A stretch of 64,000 nucleotides of DNA, from contig JADGNF010000014.1 in assembly GCA_017883615.1 (NCBI GenBank), forward strand, positions 62,001 through 126,000, read 5' to 3'. Positions 42,101 to 50,691 of this stretch are shown in pieces. Positions within the stretch are counted from its first letter, which is position 1, and every line of letters begins with the position of its first letter. Under the pieces are notes generated by a model. It was given only the letters and a program-made list of their open reading frames with translations. It was not told the DNA's origin and did not search any database. This DNA comes from Candidatus Bathyarchaeota archaeon (lineage in GTDB: Archaea > Thermoproteota > Bathyarchaeia > Bathyarchaeales > Bathycorpusculaceae). Position numbers and translations under genes: made by a program.

Positions 42101-42759
42101 CCCCAAAAATCTGTGTTTCAATTCTTCCGTATAACTTGACCGACGCCCTCAAAATGTTAGTGAAGGCAGAACTCTTAGGTGCAAATTTCATTGAGGTTCG
42201 TCTGGATGAACTCGACATGGACTGCGACCTCAATGTTTTGTTAGCGAACCGAAAAGTACCCCTTATCGCCACGGATAAGGCAGTGCGGGAATCCATAGAA
42301 CATCGGTTTCTGGCACTTAACGCGGCGAAAAGCGGCTTTCCATATGTCGACCTCGACTTGGCAACACCAAGACTAAGCGAACTTGTTAGAGAAGTTAAGG
42401 TATCAGGTGCCAAATGTGTAATCAGCTTCCATAACAACAACGGTACTCCCACCCTCGTCGAACTTCATGAAACTCTCCAAAAACAAATCCAAGCCGGAGC
42501 AGACGTTTGCAAACTCGTCGCAACCCCTGCTCAGATGCAAGATAACCTGACGCTTCTGCAGTTTACTTCGGAAGCTTCTGCGAAGGTCAAGGTGGTCTGT
42601 TTTGGTATGGGTGACCTTGGCAGAACTTCTCGGTTGCTGTCGCCGGTTTTCGGTGGCTTCTTCACTTTTGCGGCGCTTGATGTTGGCAGCGAGACGGCTC
42701 CGGGGCAGATGACTCTTCCAGATATGCGTTTGGCGTACGAGTTACTGAGGCTCCAATAA
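42097..42759 (+). CDS. aroD: 3-dehydroquinate dehydratase, type I
   Basis: A 220-residue class I aldolase-type dehydratase making 3-dehydroshikimate. EVRLDEL is the early Glu/Arg site, CVISFHN carries the catalytic His region, VCKLVATP holds the Schiff-base Lys, and VVCFGMGDLGRTSRLL with a late APGQ completes the family pattern. It starts at a TTG in a TTGA overlap. Followed by aroE after three bases. Confidence 0.92.
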   Translation: MTPKICVSILPYNLTDALKMLVKAELLGANFIEVRLDELDMDCDLNVLLANRKVPLIATDKAVRESIEHRFLALNAAKSGFPYVDLDLATPRLSELVREVKVSGAKCVISFHNNNGTPTLVELHETLQKQIQAGADVCKLVATPAQMQDNLTLLQFTSEASAKVKVVCFGMGDLGRTSRLLSPVFGGFFTFAALDVGSETAPGQMTLPDMRLAYELLRLQ

Positions 42760-42762
42760 GAC

Positions 42763-43623
42763 ATGAACGTATCAGGGAAAACGGCTGTGTACGGCGTGAT
42801 AGGCGACCCTATAGCACACTCCCTGAGTCCCACAATGCAGAATGCGGCTTTTCACGAGCTGAAGTTGGACAACGTTTTCTTGGCTTTCAAAGTCCCAACA
42901 ACCGGCGTTGAGAACGCCCTACGTGGCATGCGCGGTCTCAGCATCCAAGGCTTAAACGTAACCATGCCCAACAAAGCCGCAGTAATTCCATTTCTGGACG
43001 AAGTTGACGAAACAGCCAAATTCCTTGGCTCAGTCAACACGATCCTAAACGAAAACGGCAACCTCCGCGGCTTCAGCACCGACGGCGCAGGGGCCCACCA
43101 CGCTCTCGAAGAAAACGACGTCGACCTAAAAGGGAAAAAGCTGGTTTTGCTCGGCGCAGGAGGCGCAGCCAAAGCCATAGTGTTCATCCTCGCAAAAGAA
43201 GTCAACGAATTGGTTCTTCTCAACAGGACAGCCGGAAAAACCGACGCTTTAGCTGAATCCATAAACCTGAAATTCCACAAAAAAGTCACAGTCAAAACTC
43301 TTTCATCCAGCACGGTTCAAGAAAGCCTGCAGGATGCCGACATCCTCATCAACGCCACCAACGTTGGCATGAACCCCCACTCTAACGAAAGCCTCGTCAA
43401 ACCCGCCTCGATAAAACCAAGTCTCGTCGTTATGGACATAGTTTACAACCCGAGGGAAACAAAACTAGCAAAAGACGCGAAAGATGCTGGCGCCAAAGTT
43501 GTCGACGGTTTAGAAATGCTCATTTACCAAGGCGCGGCGTCGTTTGAAATCTGGACTGGCAAAGCGGCACCCGTAGAAGTTATGAGGCAGGCAGTACTAA
43601 AACAATTAGAATGTGGCAGGTGA
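42763..43623 (+). CDS. aroE: Shikimate dehydrogenase
   Basis: Reduces 3-dehydroshikimate to shikimate with NADPH; 286 residues. The substrate site is GDPIAHSLSPTMQNAAF, the catalytic Lys lies in GLNVTMPNKAAV, the nucleotide site is LVLLGAGGAAKAI, and the Asn/Arg segment LLNRTAGK follows. The C-terminal YQGAASFEIWTG is typical. Ends just before the shikimate kinase ribosome site. Confidence 0.94.
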   Translation: MNVSGKTAVYGVIGDPIAHSLSPTMQNAAFHELKLDNVFLAFKVPTTGVENALRGMRGLSIQGLNVTMPNKAAVIPFLDEVDETAKFLGSVNTILNENGNLRGFSTDGAGAHHALEENDVDLKGKKLVLLGAGGAAKAIVFILAKEVNELVLLNRTAGKTDALAESINLKFHKKVTVKTLSSSTVQESLQDADILINATNVGMNPHSNESLVKPASIKPSLVVMDIVYNPRETKLAKDAKDAGAKVVDGLEMLIYQGAASFEIWTGKAAPVEVMRQAVLKQLECGR

Positions 43624-43627
43624 AAGC

Positions 43628-44503
43628 GTGACTCAAGGATCAGCAACCGCGGTAGCCTACGGGGCAGCTACAATCGTAAACGCGATGGCTACCGGTCAGG
43701 GTGCGGCGTTCGGCGTGGATCTGTGGACGAAGGCAGAAGTCAAACTCACGAGCGACCCCAAAGTCATAATTGGCGAAATCCAATCTGACCCCACCGAGAA
43801 CACTGCACTGATTGAGGGAGCGGTAGCGCGTGTATTGGAAACCTTCAAAGTGGAAAAACGATTCGGCGCTAAAGTAAAAACCGACTCAAATATCCCAATC
43901 GCACGCGGACTGAAAAGCAGCAGCGTCGCCGCAAACGCAGTCGCATTGGCTACTATTGCCGCTCTTGGAAAATCCCTTGACGATTTAGCGGTTATCAACT
44001 TAGGCGTGGACGCCGCTTTTGACGCGAAAGTCACAGTGACGGGCGCGTTTGACGATGCATGCGCCAGTTACTTCGGGGGAGTCGTAGTAACCGATAACAC
44101 TAAACGAGCCCTCCTTACACGAGCGTCACTTCCTGAAGGCTTGTCGGTTCTGTTTCATGTTCCCCAAAAAAAGGCATATTCAGCCAAATCCAACGTGAAT
44201 CGTCTAAAAACTATTGCTCCGCTAGTCAAAATCGCATATCGGGAAGCAGAAAAAGCCAACTTTTGGGAGGCTCTCACGCTCAATGGAATAATTTATTCCT
44301 CAGTACTCGGTTTTAATGCTTCGATCGCGTTGGATGCTTTGCAGTCGGGGGCAGTTACTGCTGGATTGTGCGGTAAGGGACCTGCAGTGACCGCAGTGGT
44401 TCCAGATGATCGACTTGACGCGGTGAAGGTTACCCTCCAAAAGTACGAAGGCGAAATAATCCAAGCCAAGTTTAACCAACAAAAAGCAAGTGTAGTGAAA
44501 TAA
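43628..44503 (+). CDS. aroK: Shikimate kinase, archaeal GHMP type
   Basis: A 291-residue GHMP-superfamily kinase, not related to bacterial AroK. The ATP loop is PIARGLKSSSVAANAVALA, preceded by GQGAAFGVDL, with DDACASYFGGV and GLCGKGPAVTAVV further on. I take the GTG at 43628, with AGGTG five bases upstream; a GTG at 43613 would overlap aroE. The next gene starts two bases after its stop. Confidence 0.92.
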   Translation: MTQGSATAVAYGAATIVNAMATGQGAAFGVDLWTKAEVKLTSDPKVIIGEIQSDPTENTALIEGAVARVLETFKVEKRFGAKVKTDSNIPIARGLKSSSVAANAVALATIAALGKSLDDLAVINLGVDAAFDAKVTVTGAFDDACASYFGGVVVTDNTKRALLTRASLPEGLSVLFHVPQKKAYSAKSNVNRLKTIAPLVKIAYREAEKANFWEALTLNGIIYSSVLGFNASIALDALQSGAVTAGLCGKGPAVTAVVPDDRLDAVKVTLQKYEGEIIQAKFNQQKASVVK

Positions 44504-44504
44504 A

Positions 44505-45809
44505 ATGGCAGACGTAAGAATTCGGAAAACAGAAAACCTGAAGGGGCAAGTTTGTGCTCCTCCGTCAAAACCTTACACTCAAAGGATGACCATAGCAGCG
44601 GCGTTGTCAAACGGATCCTCAAAGTTGTCTAACCCGCTTCTTTCGGGAGACACCGAAGCAACTCTTCGCGCGGTCGAGGCGTTAGGTGCCAAAGTCGAGG
44701 AGACCGGCGACTGCTGGACTATTGAAGGGGCTGCCCCAGTTAAAGCTGCCAAAAAGCCCATTGACTGTGGTGAATCTGGTGCCACTTTACGTTTCATGAT
44801 TCCGGTTGCAGCCCTAGCGGTCAAGCCTTCCGTTTTTGTTCTCGGCGAAGGCTTAGCAAAACGACCCGTAAAACCCCTGCTAGACAGTCTCAAACAAATT
44901 GGCGCTCAAGCCACAGTTAAAACGGTCCGTGGCAAGACCTCCGTTCGCGTCGAAGGTGGCGGTATACAGGGAGGAAAAACAACTATGCCTGGCGATGTCA
45001 GCAGTCAATTCGTCTCGGGTCTCATGTTCGCCTGCCCCCTCGCAAAAGCCGACACAAACCTCACCCTAACCTCGCTCCTCGAATCTAAGAGCTATGTTCT
45101 GATGACCGAAAATGTCCTAAGCAAACACGGTATCAGAGTAGACATATCTGAGGATTTCAACAAAATTAAAATCCCCTCAAAACAAACTTACCAGCCAGTC
45201 GACAGCAAGGTTCCCGGAGACTTCTCTTCCGCCTCGTTCCTCCTCGCAGCCTCTGCCATTACCAATTCGAAAGTAACCTTGAAGAATCTAGATTACGGCA
45301 GCATTCAAGGCGACAAAATAATCATGCGCATCCTTCAGCAGATGGGTGTGAACGGCAAAGTGTGTGTGGATCAAATTGAAATCGATGGCAGCGGCGAATT
45401 ACTGAATGCTGCGGATATCGATGCGAGAGATATCCCTGACCTAGTTCCCGTCTGCGCTGCATTAGCTTGTTACGCGAAAGGTACTACCAAGATCCACGAC
45501 GCCGAGCGCCTCAAACTCAAAGAATCTGACAGGTTGGAATCGTTGTTTTTGGAGCTGCGCAAGATGGGCGCGGACATAACCGCAGATGAAAGCAGCTTAA
45601 CTATAAACGGACCCTGCAGCCTACACGGAGCAACCATCGATTCTCATAACGATCACCGAATCGCCATGGCATGCTCTGTTGCGGCGCTACGTGCGGAAGG
45701 TGAAACCATTATTCAGGGCGCAGAATGCGTTAGAAAGTCTTATCCGCAGTTCTTCTCTGATTTACATGCGTTGGGAGTCGAGGTAGTTGGCTGGGAATTC
45801 GATAGGTAA
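44505..45809 (+). CDS. aroA: 5-enolpyruvylshikimate-3-phosphate synthase
   Basis: A 434-residue two-domain enzyme adding enolpyruvate to shikimate 3-phosphate. It shows CGESGATLRFMIPVAAL, PGDVSSQFVSGLMFA, KVPGDFSSASFLLAASA and the C-terminal LKESDRLESL and SHNDHRIAMACSVAAL. Length and motif order are normal. Its 3' end overlaps aroC by 23 bases. Confidence 0.94.
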   Translation: MADVRIRKTENLKGQVCAPPSKPYTQRMTIAAALSNGSSKLSNPLLSGDTEATLRAVEALGAKVEETGDCWTIEGAAPVKAAKKPIDCGESGATLRFMIPVAALAVKPSVFVLGEGLAKRPVKPLLDSLKQIGAQATVKTVRGKTSVRVEGGGIQGGKTTMPGDVSSQFVSGLMFACPLAKADTNLTLTSLLESKSYVLMTENVLSKHGIRVDISEDFNKIKIPSKQTYQPVDSKVPGDFSSASFLLAASAITNSKVTLKNLDYGSIQGDKIIMRILQQMGVNGKVCVDQIEIDGSGELLNAADIDARDIPDLVPVCAALACYAKGTTKIHDAERLKLKESDRLESLFLELRKMGADITADESSLTINGPCSLHGATIDSHNDHRIAMACSVAALRAEGETIIQGAECVRKSYPQFFSDLHALGVEVVGWEFDR

Positions 45810-46896
45810 AGAGTTCGTGTTTACTTCGTTTGGGGAAAGTCATGGAAAACTCGTTGGTGCAATCGTTGACGGTTGTCCAGCCGGGTTGCCGTTCTCTGAG
45901 GTTGATGTTCAGGCGGATTTGGATCGGCGGATTCCGCTACAAAAGCCTGAACTTGTCTCAGGTAGGGTTGAAAAAGACTTTGCCCAAATCCAGGCAGGGG
46001 TCTTCGACGGGTTCACGTCGGGCGCTCCAATCTGCATGACTGTAGAGAATAAGGAGACCAATAGTAGCGACTATGAAGCAATCAGGGACCTGCCACGTCC
46101 AGCACATGCCGACTACACCTCACGTGTCAAATATGGTGGCTTTAACGACCCACGCGGAGGCGGACGCTTCTCGGGAAGAATTACAGTTGCAACAATTATG
46201 GCAGGTGCATTGGCTAAGAAGCTGCTAAGCCAATTTGACGTGGACGTTATGGCGTACACGCGATCAATAGGCAAAATAAGAACAGAAAAACAACTTGGCT
46301 TCGACCAAATCCGCAATAGTCGATACGAATCTGCCGTTCGGTGCCCCGACATAGCTTGCGCAGAGAAGATGGAAGATGACATATTAGAAGCGCGCAAGAA
46401 AGGTGAGAGTTTAGGCGGAACAGTTGAATGTATTGTCCTTAATGTTCCCGCTGGAATCGGCGAACCGTTGTTTGATTCTTTAGACGGGGACTTGGCTAAA
46501 GCGCTTTTCACGGTTCCTGCAGTAAAAGGAATTGAGTTTGGCGGCGGCTTCAGCTTAGCCGAAATGCAGGGCTCAGAAGCAAACGACGCTTTCCAAATAC
46601 AAAAAGGCAAAGTCACCACCGCCACGAACCTCTCAGGCGGCATCTTAGGCGGCATATCATCAGGCATGCCAATCATAATCCGCGTAGCTATAAAACCCAC
46701 GCCGTCCATCGCGAAGGAGCAGCACACGGTGAATTTGTCTAAACTTGAGAACGCCAAAATCAAGGTTAGCGGTAGACACGACCCTTGTGTGGTGCCTAAA
46801 GCCGTTCCTGCAGTGGAAGCAGCTGTTGCCGTAACTTTAGCCGATCATATGATTAGGGCAGGTTTCATATCGAAAATCATCAAGAGGAAAGAATAA
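45787..46896 (+). CDS. aroC: Chorismate synthase
   Basis: An FMN-dependent enzyme making chorismate; 369 residues. FTSFGESHGKLVGAIVDGCPAG is the family start signature, followed by RPAHADYTSRVKYG, RGGGRFSGRITVATIMAGALA, and the late GRHDPCVVPKAVPAVEA. A TTG at 45787 gives the usual N-terminus (MAGNSIGKEF). GAGGT lies just upstream inside aroA. Confidence 0.94.
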   Translation: MAGNSIGKEFVFTSFGESHGKLVGAIVDGCPAGLPFSEVDVQADLDRRIPLQKPELVSGRVEKDFAQIQAGVFDGFTSGAPICMTVENKETNSSDYEAIRDLPRPAHADYTSRVKYGGFNDPRGGGRFSGRITVATIMAGALAKKLLSQFDVDVMAYTRSIGKIRTEKQLGFDQIRNSRYESAVRCPDIACAEKMEDDILEARKKGESLGGTVECIVLNVPAGIGEPLFDSLDGDLAKALFTVPAVKGIEFGGGFSLAEMQGSEANDAFQIQKGKVTTATNLSGGILGGISSGMPIIIRVAIKPTPSIAKEQHTVNLSKLENAKIKVSGRHDPCVVPKAVPAVEAAVAVTLADHMIRAGFISKIIKRKE

Positions 46897-47156
46897 TGGT
46901 TAACCTCAAAGAACTCCGCAGAGAAATCGACGAAGTTGACGAGCAAATTATCCGTTTCTTAGCTGACCGAGTAAAAGTGTGTCAAACAATAGGTGCCGCC
47001 AAAAAGGCACAAGGACTGCCTGTGAAAGACGTGGTACGGGAAAGAGACGTTTACCAGCTTGTCCGCAAGCAGGCCACAAATTTAGGGTTGGATCCCGTTC
47101 AGGTTGAGGCTGTTTACCGCGAAATAGTTAATATGTGCAGTTCCGTTCAAGAGTAG
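46896..47156 (+). CDS. aroQ: Chorismate mutase, AroQ type
   Basis: An 86-residue helical enzyme turning chorismate into prephenate. It has LRREIDEVDEQIIRFLADRV, then the catalytic helix with AAKKAQGLPVKDVVRERDV. It is a free-standing domain rather than fused to a dehydratase or dehydrogenase. Its ATG overlaps the aroC stop by one base. Confidence 0.92.
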   Translation: MVNLKELRREIDEVDEQIIRFLADRVKVCQTIGAAKKAQGLPVKDVVRERDVYQLVRKQATNLGLDPVQVEAVYREIVNMCSSVQE

Positions 47157-47189
47157 AAAAACAGACTCTTCACGGAGAGTTAACCTAGT

Positions 47190-48269
47190 ATGCTGTATGA
47201 GATAAACGAGAAAGCCCTGAAACTTGAAGCTGAAGGCAAAAAAATCATCCGTTTAAACCTTGGCGACCCAGACTTGGAAACTCCGCCTGAAATCGTGGAA
47301 GCCGCATACCAAGCTATGAAAGCTGGGAAAACCAAGTATTCTTCTGCATACGGAGAAAACAAACTTCGGGTCAAATTGGCTGAAGTCCACGACGTCAAAC
47401 CTGAAAACGTGGTGATTACTCCTGGATCCAAATGGGGCGTCTTTGCCACTATGTATTTGATGTTAAAGGGCGGCGGCAATGTTATCATCCCAACTCCGTA
47501 CTGGACAGCGTATGAGTTAATCGCCAAAAGCATAGGTGCCAAAGTCAAACTTCTAAGAACCGAGTTAGAAAATGACTGGAAAATAGACCCGGCGGAATTG
47601 GAAGCCCTCATAGACAAAGAAACTAAGATGATTATTCTAAACAACCCAAACAATCCAACAAGCAAAGTCATTGACGACAAAACCCTTGATGGGATAGTTG
47701 AGATAGCTAACAAGAAAGGCATCACAATACTTTCCGACGAAGTTTACGGCACCATAGCCTTCACAAAAACCAAAAGCATACTCGATTACAACGGCGGCTG
47801 CAAACATATCTTGAGCAACGGTTTCTCCAAAACTTTCACCATGACGGGTTGGCGCATCGGCTACATAATCGCCGACAAACTCCTTGTCGATAACATAACA
47901 AAACTTAACCAGATAACGATAAACAACGTGCCCGTCTTTATTCAGGAAGCTGCGTTGAAAGGACTGGAACTGCGCAAACAAATCGCCAACGCCATAAAGA
48001 AAGAATACAAAGAACGCGCGGATATGGCATGCAAAATCCTCTCTAAAGATGGCTTATCCTTCACCAAACCCGAAGCCCCCTTCTACGTGTTCCCCAAGCA
48101 TCCTGGCTTAGATTCAGAAAAATTCACTCTGGACCTACTGGACAAAGGTGTAGCTGTAGCGCCAGGCACTTCATTTGGAGATTATCGTGAACACTTCCGC
48201 ATTTCCCTGACTGCGCCCAGACCCAAAATTAAGACTTCGCTAAACATAATTTGTGAGGCACTGAAATGA
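47190..48269 (+). CDS. Class I aminotransferase, probably aromatic amino acid specific
   Basis: A 359-residue PLP aminotransferase of the aspartate/aromatic family, with LNLGDPDLETP, NNPNNPTSKV, and the PLP lysine in SNGFSKTFTMTGWRIGY. It lies between chorismate mutase and prephenate dehydrogenase, so it probably makes the last transamination to tyrosine and phenylalanine. It starts a few residues later than typical relatives, but an in-frame stop excludes a longer form. GGAGAG precedes the ATG by about 11 bases. Confidence 0.85.
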   Translation: MLYEINEKALKLEAEGKKIIRLNLGDPDLETPPEIVEAAYQAMKAGKTKYSSAYGENKLRVKLAEVHDVKPENVVITPGSKWGVFATMYLMLKGGGNVIIPTPYWTAYELIAKSIGAKVKLLRTELENDWKIDPAELEALIDKETKMIILNNPNNPTSKVIDDKTLDGIVEIANKKGITILSDEVYGTIAFTKTKSILDYNGGCKHILSNGFSKTFTMTGWRIGYIIADKLLVDNITKLNQITINNVPVFIQEAALKGLELRKQIANAIKKEYKERADMACKILSKDGLSFTKPEAPFYVFPKHPGLDSEKFTLDLLDKGVAVAPGTSFGDYREHFRISLTAPRPKIKTSLNIICEALK

Positions 48270-49138
48270 AAACCGCGATTTTAGGCGCGGGAAAAATGGG
48301 TATTTGGTTTGCGAAATTCTGCAAAGAAAACGGCGACAAAGTTATCTTAGCTGACCGAAAACAAGAGAAGTTGATAAAACTGGGCTCGGAACTGGCCGTG
48401 GAAACCGCTGGCTTGATCGAAGCCGTCAAAGAAGCCGACAGAATCATGATTTGTGTTTCCATAAGCAGTTTCGAAGAGGTGGTCAAAAAGATCGCTCCCG
48501 CCATCAAAGATGGGCAAGTAGTCATGGATATTTGCTCCATCAAAGAGTTCCCAGTTAAAGTCATGCACGAAAACATAAAACACGGCTTGATTCTGGGCAC
48601 GCATCCTCTTTTTGGTCCCGGAAGCAAAGACGTTAAACATAAAACCTACATTTTGACGCCCACAAACGAGGCTGAGGCCAAATACGCGGATAGTTTCAAG
48701 AGGTGGCTCGACAAAATGGACGCCCACGTTTTCATTATGGCACCCAAGAAACATGACGAGCTTATGTCTGTAGTTTTGGGAATGCCCCATTTTCTAGGCT
48801 TAGTCGCTTGCGAAACCTTGCTCGAACAGAAAAACTTTCCAGAAACTAAGGAAGTCGCCGGCACAACTTACAGAATGCTATTCACTTTGGCAGAAGCGAC
48901 AGCACTAGAGACACCTGATCTTTTCGCTAACTTGCAGATGAACCTCCCTGAGATGGGAAAAATCGAGGATCAATTCATCCGGAAAGCCGAAGAATGGCTC
49001 AACTTAATCAAGAATAAGAATCCGCAAGCTATCATGGATAAAATGGAACAGTTGAAAGCGAAGCTTCTAAAAATCGATCCCGACTTCGCCAAATCTTACG
49101 AAGTCATGTATAAGATGCTGGAATCTACTGAAAAGTGA
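48266..49138 (+). CDS. tyrA: Prephenate dehydrogenase
   Basis: An NAD(P)-dependent enzyme converting prephenate to 4-hydroxyphenylpyruvate, the tyrosine precursor. The nucleotide motif is AILGAGKMGIWFAKF, with DICSIKEFPV, LGTHPLFGPGSK (the catalytic His segment) and VLGMPHFLGLVACETLL. It is 290 residues and overlaps the aminotransferase by ATGA. Last gene of the operon; no prephenate dehydratase is present here. Confidence 0.9.
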   Translation: MKTAILGAGKMGIWFAKFCKENGDKVILADRKQEKLIKLGSELAVETAGLIEAVKEADRIMICVSISSFEEVVKKIAPAIKDGQVVMDICSIKEFPVKVMHENIKHGLILGTHPLFGPGSKDVKHKTYILTPTNEAEAKYADSFKRWLDKMDAHVFIMAPKKHDELMSVVLGMPHFLGLVACETLLEQKNFPETKEVAGTTYRMLFTLAEATALETPDLFANLQMNLPEMGKIEDQFIRKAEEWLNLIKNKNPQAIMDKMEQLKAKLLKIDPDFAKSYEVMYKMLESTEK

Positions 49139-49200
49139 CTTTCTGAGAACCCATTCATCAATCGTAATTTTCCGTCATGTTTGGTGCCTATTATTCGATG

Positions 49201-49267
49201 TATGCAGGGGAGGGGGAGGGGGGTAGGTCAAGGGGCTGTTTTTGGCGAAAAAGGTAGGGGTAGGGTC
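49201..49267 (+). repeat. G-tract element upstream of the mtdA/B-like gene
   Basis: The 321-base gap 49139-49459 holds no open gene. It contains TATGCAG followed by G-runs of 4, 5, 6 and 4 at 49207-49210, 49212-49216, 49218-49223 and 49232-49235, then GGTAGGGGTAGGG (49254-49266). The runs fit a G-quadruplex pattern with short loops. A related TATGCAG plus G-tract element lies on the other side of the gene at 50629-50662. A TATA-like CTTAAATGG near 49410 is a promoter candidate for the next gene. Confidence 0.6.
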
Positions 49268-49459
49268 GCTATTGACAATTTTTAGCCCAATAGCATGTTC
49301 AATAGACGATTTTCGTTCATACTTGCTTGATTTGAATGCTAACTCCACCGAGAACTGCTGAAGACTTAGGAAAGGAAGAGCGTGTGGTGAAAGCCTCTGA
49401 GAGTGGTAATTCTTAAATGGGGCATTTGCATCAACAAAGATATTCAGGTGTAACGTAAA

Positions 49460-50428
49460 ATGTCACAACCAACCTTCAAAACAGTTTTCATTTTCCTAGA
49501 CACAGACAAATTCTGCAGCCCGTTCGACATGCTTGTCGCCACCGACGCTTTTCCAGACAGCAACATATTCAAGTACGAAAACGTCACAGGCGACGACGCG
49601 TCAAAAATCGTTTTCGACGCCCTATTCCCACGCGGACCTCTAGGCGCGGCGCACACAAAAATCTTCATCAACGGCACCAACTTCGAAATGGTGGAAAAAG
49701 TCGTTGAAGCCACCCAAAAAAGCATGGCTTCCGCACCTTGGGGAACCAGCATAATTGTGGACCCACGCGGCGCATACAGCACAGCCGCAGGCGCAGTCGC
49801 AAAAAGCTTAGGGCTTTCGCTTGAGAAGGGCTTTGGGACTCTTGAAGGCAAGAATGTCACCGTACTCGCGGGTACCGGGCCAGTCGGGCAAACAGCCGCC
49901 AGAATCTTCGCCTCCGAGAAAGCCAACGTCGTTATAACCTCACGTGCACTATCAAAAGGACAGGCAGTCGCCGACAAAATCAACAAAGAAGTTGGCGCGG
50001 AAAGAGTCAAAGTCGTCGAAGTCACTAAACCCGAACAAACCGCAGTGGCCGTGAAAGACGCCGAAATTATCCTCTCTGCAGGCGCAGGCGGCATCCAACT
50101 ACTCAGCCAAGAAGACCTCAAAAAAGCCAAGAAATGCAAAATCGTCGCCGACATCAACGCCATCAAACCCGTCGGCGTGGAAGGCTTAGACAGCAACGAC
50201 GACGGCAAAGAAATCGCCAAAGGCGTGCTTGGCATTGGTGCGTTGGCGATTGGCAAGCTTAAGATCAAAGTCGAAACTAGCATGATTAAGAAAGCAACTG
50301 AGGCATCCTCAGGCTTATTCGACTATGCAATGGCATACGACGCGGCGAAAACGGACATACTCAAGAAACTCGCCAAAGCAAAAGCCGCAGCGGGACCCAA
50401 AGAGCAACCAAAACACTGGCTGCCATAA
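49460..50428 (+). CDS. Methylene-tetrahydromethanopterin dehydrogenase-like (MtdA/MtdB type)
   Basis: A 322-residue protein with the two-part layout of bacterial MtdA/MtdB. The N-terminal pterin-binding domain opens FLDTDKFCSPFDMLVATDAF and includes YENVTGDDASK. The Rossmann domain has VTVLAGTGPVGQTAARIFASE and later VADINAIKPVGVEGLD, GVLGIGALAIGKLKIKV. This NAD(P)-dependent family oxidises methylene-H4MPT or H4F and differs from the F420-dependent archaeal Mtd. AGGTG lies nine bases before the ATG. It is a single-gene unit between the shikimate and DAP operons. Cofactor and pterin are not proven by sequence. Confidence 0.78.
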   Translation: MSQPTFKTVFIFLDTDKFCSPFDMLVATDAFPDSNIFKYENVTGDDASKIVFDALFPRGPLGAAHTKIFINGTNFEMVEKVVEATQKSMASAPWGTSIIVDPRGAYSTAAGAVAKSLGLSLEKGFGTLEGKNVTVLAGTGPVGQTAARIFASEKANVVITSRALSKGQAVADKINKEVGAERVKVVEVTKPEQTAVAVKDAEIILSAGAGGIQLLSQEDLKKAKKCKIVADINAIKPVGVEGLDSNDDGKEIAKGVLGIGALAIGKLKIKVETSMIKKATEASSGLFDYAMAYDAAKTDILKKLAKAKAAAGPKEQPKHWLP

Positions 50429-50628
50429 CAAGCAACCAATCTTTCTTTTTCTTTTCAGTTTTTTCGAAAACTGCATTGAGCAAACTTAACCTAGGCTCGA
50501 TTCTGCGTTAAGTTCACTTTACACAAAATAAAGCTAAAGCATTTGTTGAGTTTTCATGACCGAATTTGGGCATTTTTGTGCGTCTGTATAGTTTCTGAGG
50601 GGTCATATTTGGATCCTAATATCAATAG

Positions 50629-50662
50629 TATGCAGAAAGGGTAGGGGGATGTAGGGGTGAGG
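50629..50662 (+). repeat. G-tract element downstream of the mtdA/B-like gene
   Basis: TATGCAG (50629-50635) followed by G-runs of 3, 5 and 4 (50639-50641, 50644-50648, 50654-50657) and a final GG. It resembles the element at 49201, including the TATGCAG start, a TAGG step and a closing GGCTG-like end. It lies just after the dapL stop on the opposite strand. Confidence 0.5.
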
Positions 50663-50691
50663 CTGCAACTGTTGAATCAGCCCCGGCGGGT

